64,000 nt of DNA from an uncultured Erythrobacter sp. (lineage in GTDB: Bacteria > Pseudomonadota > Alphaproteobacteria > Sphingomonadales > Sphingomonadaceae), in contig CANMIS010000001.1 of assembly GCA_947498065.1 (NCBI GenBank), positions 868,001 to 932,000 of the forward strand, written 5' to 3'. The position numbers were made by a program, and so were the translations under genes. The number at the start of each line of letters is the position of its first letter. The stretch's first letter is position 1. Shown piece by piece: positions 54,982-63,452 of the stretch. The notes beneath the pieces are model-generated. The model made no database searches. It saw nothing but the letters and a program-made list of their open reading frames with translations, and had not been told where the DNA came from.

Positions 54982-55577
54982 TCTGGCGGCGAGGTTTCTT
55001 CTGAGCTCGGCGCAGGAGTCGCTGCCGCGCCCAGCCCGCCGTTGCCGACCCTCAGAGCGGGCACGTTTTCCGCTGCATCGGCAGAGCTGATACCCGGCGC
55101 AGGCGCCGCGCTAATGCTCTCTTGCCTGCGAACCACCCGCCCTGCGCGCTCAACCGCGCGGATTAAGCGCGGATAGACACCGCAGCGGCAAATGTTGGGA
55201 ATTGCGGCCTCGATTTCTTGCTTGCTCGGCGCGGGATTGCGCTGGATCAGCGCCGCCGCAGCAATAACAATGCCCGGCGTGCAGTAGCCGCATTGGATCG
55301 CTTGCTCCGCCACCATCGCCTGCTGAACAGGGTGGGAGCGATCGCGCGACAGCCCCTCAATCGTGGTGATAAAGCGGCCCTCGGCCTCAGCAATTGTGAT
55401 CAGGCACGAGCGCAGCGCCGCCCCATCGACCAGCACCATGCAAGCGCCAACGCATGATCCGCCGCCGCAGCTTTTCGTACCCGTGAGGTTCGCCGCCTCG
55501 CGCAGCGCGTAAAGCAGCGGAGTGTCGGGATCCATGTCGAATTCGATTGGACGATCATTGACTGTCATGCGCGGCAT
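54975..55577 (-). CDS. Orphan [2Fe-2S] subunit of a molybdenum-hydroxylase-like enzyme
   Basis: A 200-residue protein of the xanthine-oxidase/isoquinoline-oxidoreductase small-subunit family. The N-terminal ferredoxin domain has SCGGGSCVGACMVLVDGAAL (C37, C42, C46, C58). The C-terminal helical domain has QCGYCTPGIVIAAAALI with CRCGVYPRL. The first cluster's spacing is CxxxxCxxxC; the family pattern has CxxxxCxxC, so one residue is shifted. A disordered Ala/Pro/Ser tail follows. No large molybdopterin subunit is nearby. AGGA is 7 bases before the ATG at 55577; another ATG is at 55568. The role is unclear without a partner. Confidence 0.82.
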   Translation of the reverse strand: MPRMTVNDRPIEFDMDPDTPLLYALREAANLTGTKSCGGGSCVGACMVLVDGAALRSCLITIAEAEGRFITTIEGLSRDRSHPVQQAMVAEQAIQCGYCTPGIVIAAAALIQRNPAPSKQEIEAAIPNICRCGVYPRLIRAVERAGRVVRRQESISAAPAPGISSADAAENVPALRVGNGGLGAAATPAPSSEETSPPEE

Positions 55578-55611
55578 CAGCGCATCCTAACCAGACGGAC
55601 CTGCTCGACAA

Positions 55612-56376
55612 TCAATCGCGCCAGGTTGTGTCGATCCGGTCAATCTTGCGCTTCCACGCCTCGAAATCAAACACGCCAGCACCGCCTTGGCTTTGCATGA
55701 CGGAGATATCGCGCTGGTGCACATCGACAACTTCTTGCGGGACAATGTTGGGATTGCCCATGCCTAGGGTCGCGACCTGAATTTCGCAGGCGCGCTGGAG
55801 CGCCCACATCTTCACAAACATGCCCTGGATGGTCTTATCCATCACAACCGGGCCGTGATTGCGCAGCATCAAGATCGAGTAATCGCCAAGGTTTTCGACC
55901 AGGCGCTCGCCCTCTTCTTCGCGAACAGTGACGCCTTCAAAATCGTGATAGCCAATTTGATCCTGGAAATTGCAGGCGTAAAAATTGGTCGGCATCAGGC
56001 CGTCCTTGTGGCTGCACACGGCCATGGTTGCGGTGGTGTGGACGTGGCAAATCGCGTCTGCGCGCGCGCCCAAATGCTTATGGAAATAGGCGTGCTGGGT
56101 GAAGCCGGCCTTGTTGACCATATATTGCGACTGGCCAACATTGTTGCCTTCAACATCGATCTTCACCAGGTTCGATGCGGTCACTTCATCATACAGCAGG
56201 CCGAATGGGTTGATGAGGAAAGTGTCTTCCTCACCCGGCACCTTGATCGAGATGTGGTTGTAGATGGATTCGCCCCAGCCCAGATGGTCGAATATCCGGT
56301 AACACGCAGCGAGATCGAGGCGCGCCTGCCACTCTTCTTTGCTGCATTCGATACTCGGTTTCAACTGGGTCGCCAT
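55612..56376 (-). CDS. Class II aldolase/adducin-family protein
   Basis: A 254-residue protein of the FucA/AraD fold. The zinc-binding His are in ICHVHTTATMAVC and MLRNHGPVV. SIYNHISIKVPGEEDTFLINPFGLLYDEVTASN is also typical. It may be an aldolase, epimerase or decarboxylase-like enzyme; the acidic catalytic residue is not clear. A GAGGAGCGAG ribosome-binding site supports the ATG at 56376. It is upstream of, and on the same strand as, the 2Fe-2S gene, with 34 bases between them. Confidence 0.87.
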   Translation of the reverse strand: MATQLKPSIECSKEEWQARLDLAACYRIFDHLGWGESIYNHISIKVPGEEDTFLINPFGLLYDEVTASNLVKIDVEGNNVGQSQYMVNKAGFTQHAYFHKHLGARADAICHVHTTATMAVCSHKDGLMPTNFYACNFQDQIGYHDFEGVTVREEEGERLVENLGDYSILMLRNHGPVVMDKTIQGMFVKMWALQRACEIQVATLGMGNPNIVPQEVVDVHQRDISVMQSQGGAGVFDFEAWKRKIDRIDTTWRD

Positions 56377-56522
56377 TGGGCTCGCTCCTCAATACAATTT
56401 GTCGTTCGGTGCACTTATCGCATGATTGCCGCGCACGGTACAAGCATTTCGCCGATCACCGTCGCACTTTAGCGTCATTTCGCTTTGCCAAGCGGCACCG
56501 GCCCAGCTAGTCGCGATGACAG

Positions 56523-57902
56523 ATGAGCAATTCCGACCAGCCGCAATCGGCCGAACCCAAAAAGGTATCGGCCAAACTCGCCAGCGGCTCCATTCCCGGC
56601 CATTTGATATCGCAGACGATGCCGATGGTGATTGGCGTGGCGGCGATCATGTCGATTGGCCTGGTGGATTCATACTTCATTGGTCAGCTGGGCAGCGCAG
56701 AGCTTGCCGCGATTGCTTTCGTCTTCCCCATATCTGTCGCGCTCAGCAGCCTTGGCGTCGGCGTAATGGTCGGGATCAACTCAGTGGTCGCAAGGGCCCT
56801 GGGTGAAGGCAATCATGACAAAGCATTGAGGCGGGCCAATTTTGGTGTGCTGTTCGCGATCGGCACTGGCCTAGCAATTGGGCTGACCCTGTTCGCGATC
56901 CTCGATCCGCTATTCAAGTTGATGAATGCTCAGGCTGAATTGCTGCCAATCATCAAGATTTATATGCAGCCATTCGCCCTCGGCTTCCCGCTGATCGTGA
57001 TCATAATGGGGCTGAACGGCGTGCTGCGCGGCCAAGGTGAGGCGCGCAAGACCAGCTATGTCTCTGTCACCTATGCGGCGGCCAATTGGGTGCTCGACCC
57101 CATCTTGATCACTGGCGCATTCGGATTCGAGGGCTATGGGATCATCGGCGCGGCCTATGCGACGATCATTGGTTGGGCGATTGGCCTGATGATGGCGCTC
57201 TATCTGCTGTCGCGCACGCAATTGCCGTTTAGTCCCTCGCAACTGCGCGGCGGCGCGAAAATTGAGCCGATGCTGGCGATGCTGCGCGTGGGCGTGCCCG
57301 CGGCGTGTTCAAATGCGATCAACCCGATTGGGCTCTCGATCCTCACCGCGCTGATCGCTGCAGAAGGCCAAGCTGCCGTAGCAGGCTTTGGCGCGGCGGG
57401 CAGATTGCAGAGCTTCGCGGTGGTGCCGCTGCTCGCATTGTCGGGCTCAATCGGTTCGATTGTCGGACAGAATTGGGGCGCGCAGCAATTCGATAGGGCG
57501 CGCGAGGCGGCTCTTTATGCGGGCGGTTTCTGCATAATCTGGGGTCTGACGCTGGCTATCGCCATGGTTTCAGCCGGGGAATGGTTCGCCGATTTCTTCA
57601 CCGAAGACCCGGCGGTGATCGCTGAGTTCGCGCTTTATCTTCAGATTGCCGCCTGGGGCTATGCCGGATTTGGATTGCTGATCGTTGCCAATGGCATTTT
57701 GAACGCGGTCGACAAGGCAAGTTTTGCTCTGTTCCAGTCGGTTGCGCGCGTGTTCCTGATCATGCTGCCGGTGGCATTCGTGCTCCAGGCTGGCTGGGGC
57801 AGTGCCGCCATCTACACCGCCGAACTGGCCGCAAACCTGTTTGGCGCGGTCAGCGCTTGCCTCATCATCACCTTCATTTTGCGCCGCGCACGCACCGGCT
57901 GA
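56523..57902 (+). CDS. MATE-family efflux transporter
   Basis: A 459-residue transporter with about 12 predicted helices in two MATE repeats. Characteristic segments are PMVIGVAAIMSIGLVDSYFIGQLGSAELAAIAFVFP and GAAGRLQSFAVVPLLALSGSIGSIVGQNWGAQQFDRA-type motifs in both halves. It probably exports cationic or toxic compounds using a sodium or proton gradient. The substrate is unknown. No strong ribosome-binding site is visible at 56523, but no better start exists. It is upstream of the chemotaxis cluster, with 85 bases between them. Confidence 0.9.
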   Translation: MSNSDQPQSAEPKKVSAKLASGSIPGHLISQTMPMVIGVAAIMSIGLVDSYFIGQLGSAELAAIAFVFPISVALSSLGVGVMVGINSVVARALGEGNHDKALRRANFGVLFAIGTGLAIGLTLFAILDPLFKLMNAQAELLPIIKIYMQPFALGFPLIVIIMGLNGVLRGQGEARKTSYVSVTYAAANWVLDPILITGAFGFEGYGIIGAAYATIIGWAIGLMMALYLLSRTQLPFSPSQLRGGAKIEPMLAMLRVGVPAACSNAINPIGLSILTALIAAEGQAAVAGFGAAGRLQSFAVVPLLALSGSIGSIVGQNWGAQQFDRAREAALYAGGFCIIWGLTLAIAMVSAGEWFADFFTEDPAVIAEFALYLQIAAWGYAGFGLLIVANGILNAVDKASFALFQSVARVFLIMLPVAFVLQAGWGSAAIYTAELAANLFGAVSACLIITFILRRARTG

Positions 57903-57934
57903 CACGCACAAAACATCGCTTTGGTGACCGTTCG

Positions 57935-57942
57935 TTAACCAT
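57935..57942 (+). promoter_or_regulatory. CtrA half-site upstream of cheA
   Basis: TTAACCAT is the 8-mer reported as a CtrA half-site motif in Alphaproteobacteria. It lies 46 bases upstream of the cheA ATG. As CtrA controls motility and chemotaxis in this class, the placement is meaningful, but an 8-base match can be chance. Confidence 0.4.
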
Positions 57943-57987
57943 CGTGGGCCATAGAGACCTCTGGAAACAATTAGGGGCAATGGCGTC

Positions 57988-60420
57988 ATGGATGACCTGC
58001 TGGCGGATTTCGTCGCAGAAACCCGGGAAATGTTGGAGGCTAGCGAAGGCGAGATCATCGCCTGGGAAGCCGATCCAACAGATCGCGCGCGTTTGGATAC
58101 GATTTTTCGGTTCGTGCACACGGTGAAGGGCAATTGCGGCTTCTTCGATTTTCCGCGCTTGGCAAGCTTAAGCCACGCCGCCGAAGACGCCCTGTCCGAT
58201 TGCCGCGCTGGACGGCGCGAAGCCGACAGCGCTCTGGTGAGCGCGGTTCTGGCCGTGATCGACCGGATCGTGGAAATGGTCGACATTATCGAGGCTGGCG
58301 ATGAAATCCCTGAAGGCAGCGATGACGCCCTGATCGCCGCATTGGGCGAGAACAGCGATCTTGCCGCAGGCGAGATTGACGGTCTGTCCGACCTTGTTGG
58401 CGCCGTGGAAGAAGTAGCCGCAGCAATCGAAAGCGCAGAAGACGGCGCGGTTGAAGACGCTGCAGAGGGCCAAGAGGCGCCTCGCGCTGTGTCGCAAAAT
58501 GCGGGCGTTCAGCGCTCCATCCGCTTGCCGGTTGACCTGCTCGACCGCGTGATGAGCGGCGTTTCCGACATGGTTCTGGCCCGCAATGATCTGGCTCACC
58601 GCCTGCGTCAGGCTGGCAACCAGCCAACCATTGATGGCCCGTTTGAGCGCCTAACCACCATTCTTTCCGATGTTCGCGATGCTATCACCCGGATGCGCAT
58701 GCAGCGGATTGAAACGCTTTACACCGCCCTGCCCCGCTTGGTTCGCGATCTGTCGGCTGACCTCGGCAAGCAAGTTCTGATCGATCTGGAAGGCGGCGAC
58801 GTTGAACTCGACCGCGAGATGATCGAGACCGTCCGCGATCCGCTGACGCATATTATCCGCAATGCAATCGATCACGGGATCGAAGAGCCAAGCAGCCGTC
58901 TGTCAAAGGGCAAGCGCGAGATTGGCATCCTGTCGATCTCTGCCCGCCAGTCTGGCAACACGATCTCTATTGTGGTCAGCGATGACGGCGATGGCCTCAA
59001 TGAAGAGCGCATTGCCGCCAAGGCGGTTTCTGTTGGTCTGATCACTGCAGCTGAGCGCGCTTCGATGAGCCGCGACAAAATCCTGCAGCTGGTGTTCGAG
59101 CCCGGTTTCTCAACCGCCGAAACGGTCAGCAATGTCTCAGGCCGCGGCGTTGGCCTTGATGTCGTTCGCGACAATCTGGAGCGCGTCGGAGGCTCAATCA
59201 GCGTCTCTAGCACGCCTGGTGTCGGCTCGATGTTCACCCTTAAGGTGCCATTGACGCTCAGCATCATCGCTGGCCTCACAGTCGAAGTCGGTGACCAGCG
59301 TTTTGCGATCCCGCAAAGCTATATCGAAGAGATCATCGACTCGACCTCGAAATCGCTCGATTTCACGCGCGTTGGTGAGACCGCTCTGATCACCTTCCGT
59401 GGCAACCGTATCCCCTGCCTATCACTGGCAGAAGTACTCGGATTGCCGAGCACCGATATCGCCGAAGGTGAGCACACAATGGTGCTGCTGCGCCTCGCAA
59501 GCGGTGATCTGTTCGCCTTGGCGATTGACCGCATTCACCACCACGGTGACCTTGTGGTCAAACCACTGGCCCCGGCGGTTATGAATTGCGGCGTCTATGC
59601 CGGTTCGACCCTGCTGGATGACGGGCAACCGATCCTGCTGCTCGATGTAACAAACGTCGCGGCAGAACATGGTTTGGTCTCTGATGCGCGCACCCGCGTG
59701 CTTCAGGCAGCCAACCAGCAAGATCAAGACACCGACGAGGCGCTCAGCCGCGCCATGCTGTTCACCGATTACGACGGCCGCAAGCGTGCGGTTCGCCTGG
59801 AATTGGTCCAGCGGATTGAAACCGCCAAGGCGGAAGACATCGACATTTCGCCAGATGGCAAACGCGCCGTTATCGACGGGGTCATCCTGCCGCTGGTCGG
59901 TCTGCCCGAAGGTCAAAAACCAACCGGCAAAATCCGCTTCCTGCGACTGTCGGATGAAACCTGCGAGCTGCTCTATGCGGTGCGCGAGGTCGATGATGCC
60001 ATTGAGCTGCAAAACGCGCTCAAGCCGGTTGAAGATGATCCGCTGGTCGAGGCCCTCACTCTGGTCGATGGTCAGACGATTGCGCTCATCGATGGGCATG
60101 AGATCTTTGCCCGCTATGGCGAACCACCAGAGCTCACCAGCAAGCCAACCTGTCATCTGCCGGACAGTGACTGGGCACGCACAATCCTTGGCCCGCTCGT
60201 CAGCGCCGCCGGCTATGAAGTCGTGAGCGGATCAGACGAGGCAGGCGATATCGCGATTGTTCTCGATGATAGCGAGCCAGACACAAGCTTGACCGAGGGC
60301 GAGTTCATTCGCCTTCGCAGTCAGCCAGATGCAGCCAATAATGATGGCTCAATCTACCGCTATGACCGCGATGGATTGGTCGACGCGCTGCGCCGCGCAC
60401 GCGCAGGAGGCACACGATGA
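57988..60420 (+). CDS. cheA: Chemotaxis histidine kinase CheA with C-terminal receiver-like domain
   Basis: An 810-residue CheA. P1 (about residues 1-110) has the phosphorylated His44 in FRFVHTVKGNCGFFD. A short acidic linker leads to P3 (dimerisation, about 170-270), and no P2 domain is evident. P4 kinase follows, with DPLTHIIRNAIDHGIEEP and DDGDGLNEERIAAKA, and then two CheW-like P5 segments. The last about 85 residues (DSDWARTILGPLVSAAGYEV and VLDDSEPDT) resemble a shortened receiver. The kinase phosphorylates CheY and CheB in response to receptors. AGGGG lies 10 bases before the ATG. The cheW ATG overlaps its stop in ATGA. Confidence 0.95.
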   Translation: MDDLLADFVAETREMLEASEGEIIAWEADPTDRARLDTIFRFVHTVKGNCGFFDFPRLASLSHAAEDALSDCRAGRREADSALVSAVLAVIDRIVEMVDIIEAGDEIPEGSDDALIAALGENSDLAAGEIDGLSDLVGAVEEVAAAIESAEDGAVEDAAEGQEAPRAVSQNAGVQRSIRLPVDLLDRVMSGVSDMVLARNDLAHRLRQAGNQPTIDGPFERLTTILSDVRDAITRMRMQRIETLYTALPRLVRDLSADLGKQVLIDLEGGDVELDREMIETVRDPLTHIIRNAIDHGIEEPSSRLSKGKREIGILSISARQSGNTISIVVSDDGDGLNEERIAAKAVSVGLITAAERASMSRDKILQLVFEPGFSTAETVSNVSGRGVGLDVVRDNLERVGGSISVSSTPGVGSMFTLKVPLTLSIIAGLTVEVGDQRFAIPQSYIEEIIDSTSKSLDFTRVGETALITFRGNRIPCLSLAEVLGLPSTDIAEGEHTMVLLRLASGDLFALAIDRIHHHGDLVVKPLAPAVMNCGVYAGSTLLDDGQPILLLDVTNVAAEHGLVSDARTRVLQAANQQDQDTDEALSRAMLFTDYDGRKRAVRLELVQRIETAKAEDIDISPDGKRAVIDGVILPLVGLPEGQKPTGKIRFLRLSDETCELLYAVREVDDAIELQNALKPVEDDPLVEALTLVDGQTIALIDGHEIFARYGEPPELTSKPTCHLPDSDWARTILGPLVSAAGYEVVSGSDEAGDIAIVLDDSEPDTSLTEGEFIRLRSQPDAANNDGSIYRYDRDGLVDALRRARAGGTR

Positions 60421-60857
60421 ACGATTTGATGGTTATGGTCGAAATTGCCGGCCGCCGCTGCGCGCTGAACGCGCATGATGTATCCTCTGTGATAGAGCTT
60501 GGTGTGGTCACTCCGGTGCCGCGCACCGCCGATTTTATCGCTGGGATCACCGCCATGCGCAGCCAGTCACTGACCGTGATTGATTGCCGCCGGGCGCTTG
60601 GCTTGGATCCAGACAAATTTCCAACCGACCACCGCGGCGCGGTCGTTACCATCGCCAACCATTCCTACGCGCTGATGGTCGACCGGATCGACGATATTAA
60701 CACCGCCACATCGGAAGTTGAGAATGTCAGCGGCGGGTTCGGACCAGAATGGTCGCGGATCACCACTGGGATGGTCGAAACTTCAACCGGCCCAGCATTG
60801 CTGATTGATCTTGCTCTGCTCATCGCAGGTCCAGAATCTCTCGAAGCTGCGGCTTAA
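60417..60857 (+). CDS. cheW: Chemotaxis coupling protein CheW
   Basis: A 146-residue CheW that bridges receptors and CheA. The whole length is the CheW SH3-like double domain: VEIAGRRCALNAHDVSSVIEL, VPRTADFIAGITAMRSQSLTVID and VDRIDDINTATSEVENV. Its start overlaps the cheA stop in ATGA, so the two are translationally coupled, which gives balanced amounts. It is short for the family but complete. Confidence 0.95.
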   Translation: MNDLMVMVEIAGRRCALNAHDVSSVIELGVVTPVPRTADFIAGITAMRSQSLTVIDCRRALGLDPDKFPTDHRGAVVTIANHSYALMVDRIDDINTATSEVENVSGGFGPEWSRITTGMVETSTGPALLIDLALLIAGPESLEAAA

Positions 60858-60911
60858 GACAAAACTTACGGGTGAAGCGTAAGCAACATCGAAGGAACAA
60901 CAGGGGTCCTT

Positions 60912-61277
60912 ATGAAAACGTGCCTGATAGTTGACGATTCACGAGTAATCCGAAAGGTTTCAAGACATATTCTTGAGACCCTTGGATTCGTCGTGGACGA
61001 GGCAGAAAACGGCCAGATGGGGCTTGATCGCTGTGATGAGCAAATGCCAGATGTGGTGCTGCTCGATTGGAACATGCCGGTTATGACTGGCATTGAATTC
61101 ATCACACAGCTGCGCAAGCGCCCGGACGGCGACAAACCAAAGGTGGTATTCTGCACCACCGAAAACGATGTCGCGCACATTCGCGAGGCAATCCAAGCTG
61201 GCGCTGACGAATATGTCATGAAGCCGTTTGATCACGAAACTCTTCAGATCAAACTGCAGCTGGTTGGATTCGCGTGA
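60912..61277 (+). CDS. cheY: Chemotaxis response regulator CheY
   Basis: A 121-residue single receiver domain. Acidic D8 and D9 are at the N-terminus, the phosphorylated D52 is in VVLLDWNMPVMTG, the Thr is in VFCTTENDV, and the Lys is in EYVMKPFDHE. Phospho-CheY sets flagellar rotation. It starts 55 bases after cheW, and its stop overlaps the GTG start of cheB in GTGA. The WNMP motif is typical of alphaproteobacterial CheY proteins. Confidence 0.95.
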   Translation: MKTCLIVDDSRVIRKVSRHILETLGFVVDEAENGQMGLDRCDEQMPDVVLLDWNMPVMTGIEFITQLRKRPDGDKPKVVFCTTENDVAHIREAIQAGADEYVMKPFDHETLQIKLQLVGFA

Positions 61278-62416
61278 GCGCACACTCACCCATATCCAAA
61301 CGCCCTTTGCGCAGGACACCGCCAGGCAATGGCTCTGGCAACGCACCTGTCGAAGTGATGATTGTTGACGATTCGCTGACGGTTCGCACCGTTTTCAAGC
61401 GGATGGTCGAAAGTGACCAGGCGATGTCGATCGTCGGCACTGCGAGCAGCGCTGAACGCGCGATCGCTCAGTTAAAAACGACCCATGCTGATGTGATTTT
61501 GCTCGACCTGGAAATGCCAGGAATGGGCGGGCTTGATGCCCTGCCAGAAATTCTCAAGACCGCCAAAGACACGCAAGTCTTGGTCGTGTCTTCGCTGACG
61601 CAAGACGGCGCAGAGCACACCATGGCCGCCCTTTCGATGGGCGCAGCCGACACGATGCTCAAACCGCGCCCGGGCGGCTTTAACGATGAATATCGCGAGC
61701 AATTGCTCAGCAAGATCAAAGCGCTAGGCAGCCATGAAGGTGAAAGCACCGACGCAGCGCCTGCCAAAGCTGCTGCTAAGGAGCCCGCGAAACGCAAAGT
61801 TGCGCCCGCGAAAAAGCGCCCGGAGCTGCTCGCTATTGGAGCTTCAACCGGCGGCATTCACGCGCTTAACCTGTTGCTGCGCGATTTGCCGACGACTTTT
61901 GACCTGCCGATCCTGATCACTCAGCATCTGCCAGCGTCCTTCATCCCAGTTTTCGCGCGTCAAATCGAGGTCGCATGCGGCCGCAAGACAATTGTCGCGG
62001 AAGAAGGCACCGTCATCACACCGGGGGAAATTGCTGTCGCACCCGGTCATGGCCACATGACACTGCGCCGCCGCGGCGACCGCTTGGTCACTAAGACATC
62101 CAGCGCCCCGGCGCGCAGCGGTTGTATGCCGTCTGTCGACCCGATGCTGGAGAGTATTGCGGAAGTCTGCGAAGGTCAGGCTTTGGCTATCATCTTGTCC
62201 GGCATGGGCCGTGACGGTGCGCAAGGCGCTGAGGCCCTTCACAAGAATGGCGGCGTTGTCTTTGCACAAGACGCTGACACCAGCGCTGTTTGGGGAATGC
62301 CGGGTGCCGTTACCAAAGCTGGCCTGACCAGCCTGGTCGGAACGCCGGAAGAACTGCGCGAGGCGATGATCGCTCTTGCTGGCCCAGCGCGCGTGGATGC
62401 TACGGCATGGAAGTGA
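61274..62416 (+). CDS. cheB: Chemotaxis methylesterase CheB
   Basis: A 380-residue protein-glutamate methylesterase. A receiver domain has the phosphorylated Asp in VILLDLEMPGMGGLDALP. A Lys/Ala-rich linker follows, then the catalytic domain with the nucleophile Ser in AIGASTGGIHAL, His in LITQHLPASF and Asp in SGMGRDGAQGAEAL. It removes methyl groups from receptors. The start is GTG at 61274, overlapping cheY's stop. A 27-residue basic lead precedes the receiver. The end overlaps cheR by 10 bases. Confidence 0.96.
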   Translation: MSAHSPISKRPLRRTPPGNGSGNAPVEVMIVDDSLTVRTVFKRMVESDQAMSIVGTASSAERAIAQLKTTHADVILLDLEMPGMGGLDALPEILKTAKDTQVLVVSSLTQDGAEHTMAALSMGAADTMLKPRPGGFNDEYREQLLSKIKALGSHEGESTDAAPAKAAAKEPAKRKVAPAKKRPELLAIGASTGGIHALNLLLRDLPTTFDLPILITQHLPASFIPVFARQIEVACGRKTIVAEEGTVITPGEIAVAPGHGHMTLRRRGDRLVTKTSSAPARSGCMPSVDPMLESIAEVCEGQALAIILSGMGRDGAQGAEALHKNGGVVFAQDADTSAVWGMPGAVTKAGLTSLVGTPEELREAMIALAGPARVDATAWK

Positions 62417-63261
62417 GCGAAGCCTCCCACCAGATTATCGCGGACCTTTTGGCCTCGCATACCGGGCAGCACCTGACCGAAAGCCGCAGATGGCGGGTCG
62501 GAACGGCTTTGTCTGGCGTGTTCCGCGAACATGGTATCAGCAATATCGATCAATTGGTCTGCCTGCTGGCGGACCGGGGCCAGGAAAGCCTGGCCCAAAG
62601 CGTGGTCGAGGCGCTGCTCAACAACGAAACCTATTTCTACCGGGACAAGCCGACTTTCGACCAGCTGCCCGAGAGCGTTCTGCCAGAACTGGCGGAAAAA
62701 CGCGCAAGTACCAAGCGACTGTCTATCTGGAGCGCAGGCTGTTCAACCGGGCAGGAAGTCCACTCGATTGCGATGATGTTCGCTGAGCAAGCGGCGCGCT
62801 GGCACGATTGGACCATCGAAATTCTGGGAACAGACATTTCGCACAGCGCCATCGCAACCGCTCGCAGCGGCAGCTACACGCAGTTCGAAGTCCAGCGCGG
62901 CCTCAGCGTCGCACAAATGCTGCGCCATTTTGACGAGACCAGCACCGGCTGGCAGCTTCACGATGACGTACTGGCCTACACCCGCTTCCAACAGCACAAT
63001 GTGCTGAAAGAACCGCCAAGTCGCCAGAGCTTTGACTTGGTCTTGTGCCGCAATGTGCTGCTGTATTTTGATCCGGTTACGCGTCAGGCCGCCTTTGAAC
63101 GCCTGCGCAGCGCGCTATCGCCAGACGGTTTCCTGATGCTTGGCGCGGGTGAAACCGTGGTCGGCCAAACCGATGCCTTTGCGCCTATTTCAGGCCGCGC
63201 GAGCATTTACAGCCCGGTCCACGCAGCACCGCAAGCGGTGCGCATGACCGCAGCGGGCTAA
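62407..63261 (+). CDS. cheR: Chemotaxis methyltransferase CheR
   Basis: A 284-residue SAM-dependent protein-glutamate methyltransferase. The N-terminal helical domain leads to LLNNETYFYRDKPTFDQL, then WSAGCSTGQEVHSIAMMF (SAM motif I) and FDLVLCRNVLLYFDPVTRQ (motif IV, NVLLYF). CheR methylates receptors to reset adaptation, opposing CheB. The frame is open from 62290, but the ATG at 62407 starts the known N-terminus and overlaps the cheB stop. It ends the visible che operon, and a 191-base AT-rich spacer follows. Confidence 0.95.
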   Translation: MEVSEASHQIIADLLASHTGQHLTESRRWRVGTALSGVFREHGISNIDQLVCLLADRGQESLAQSVVEALLNNETYFYRDKPTFDQLPESVLPELAEKRASTKRLSIWSAGCSTGQEVHSIAMMFAEQAARWHDWTIEILGTDISHSAIATARSGSYTQFEVQRGLSVAQMLRHFDETSTGWQLHDDVLAYTRFQQHNVLKEPPSRQSFDLVLCRNVLLYFDPVTRQAAFERLRSALSPDGFLMLGAGETVVGQTDAFAPISGRASIYSPVHAAPQAVRMTAAG

Positions 63262-63452
63262 AGCCTCTCAGCATTGATTACCAAGCCGGGTGCACAATTT
63301 CGCATTTTGGCCAAAAATTCGTGAATTCAGATGGGTAAAAGCACGACTTTTCAATGGCTTCGATAAAATGCAATTTACCCTTCTTTAGTTAATTCCCCTT
63401 AGCAACGACATTCGCAAAATAGCGCCGTAGAGCGCAAGACGGGGAATTTTTG

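Noticed and set aside
63262..63452. TTAG and TTAA tracts before the GGDEF gene as a CtrA site
   Set aside because: The spacing between the half-sites is 6 instead of 7 bases, and the region is generally AT-rich.
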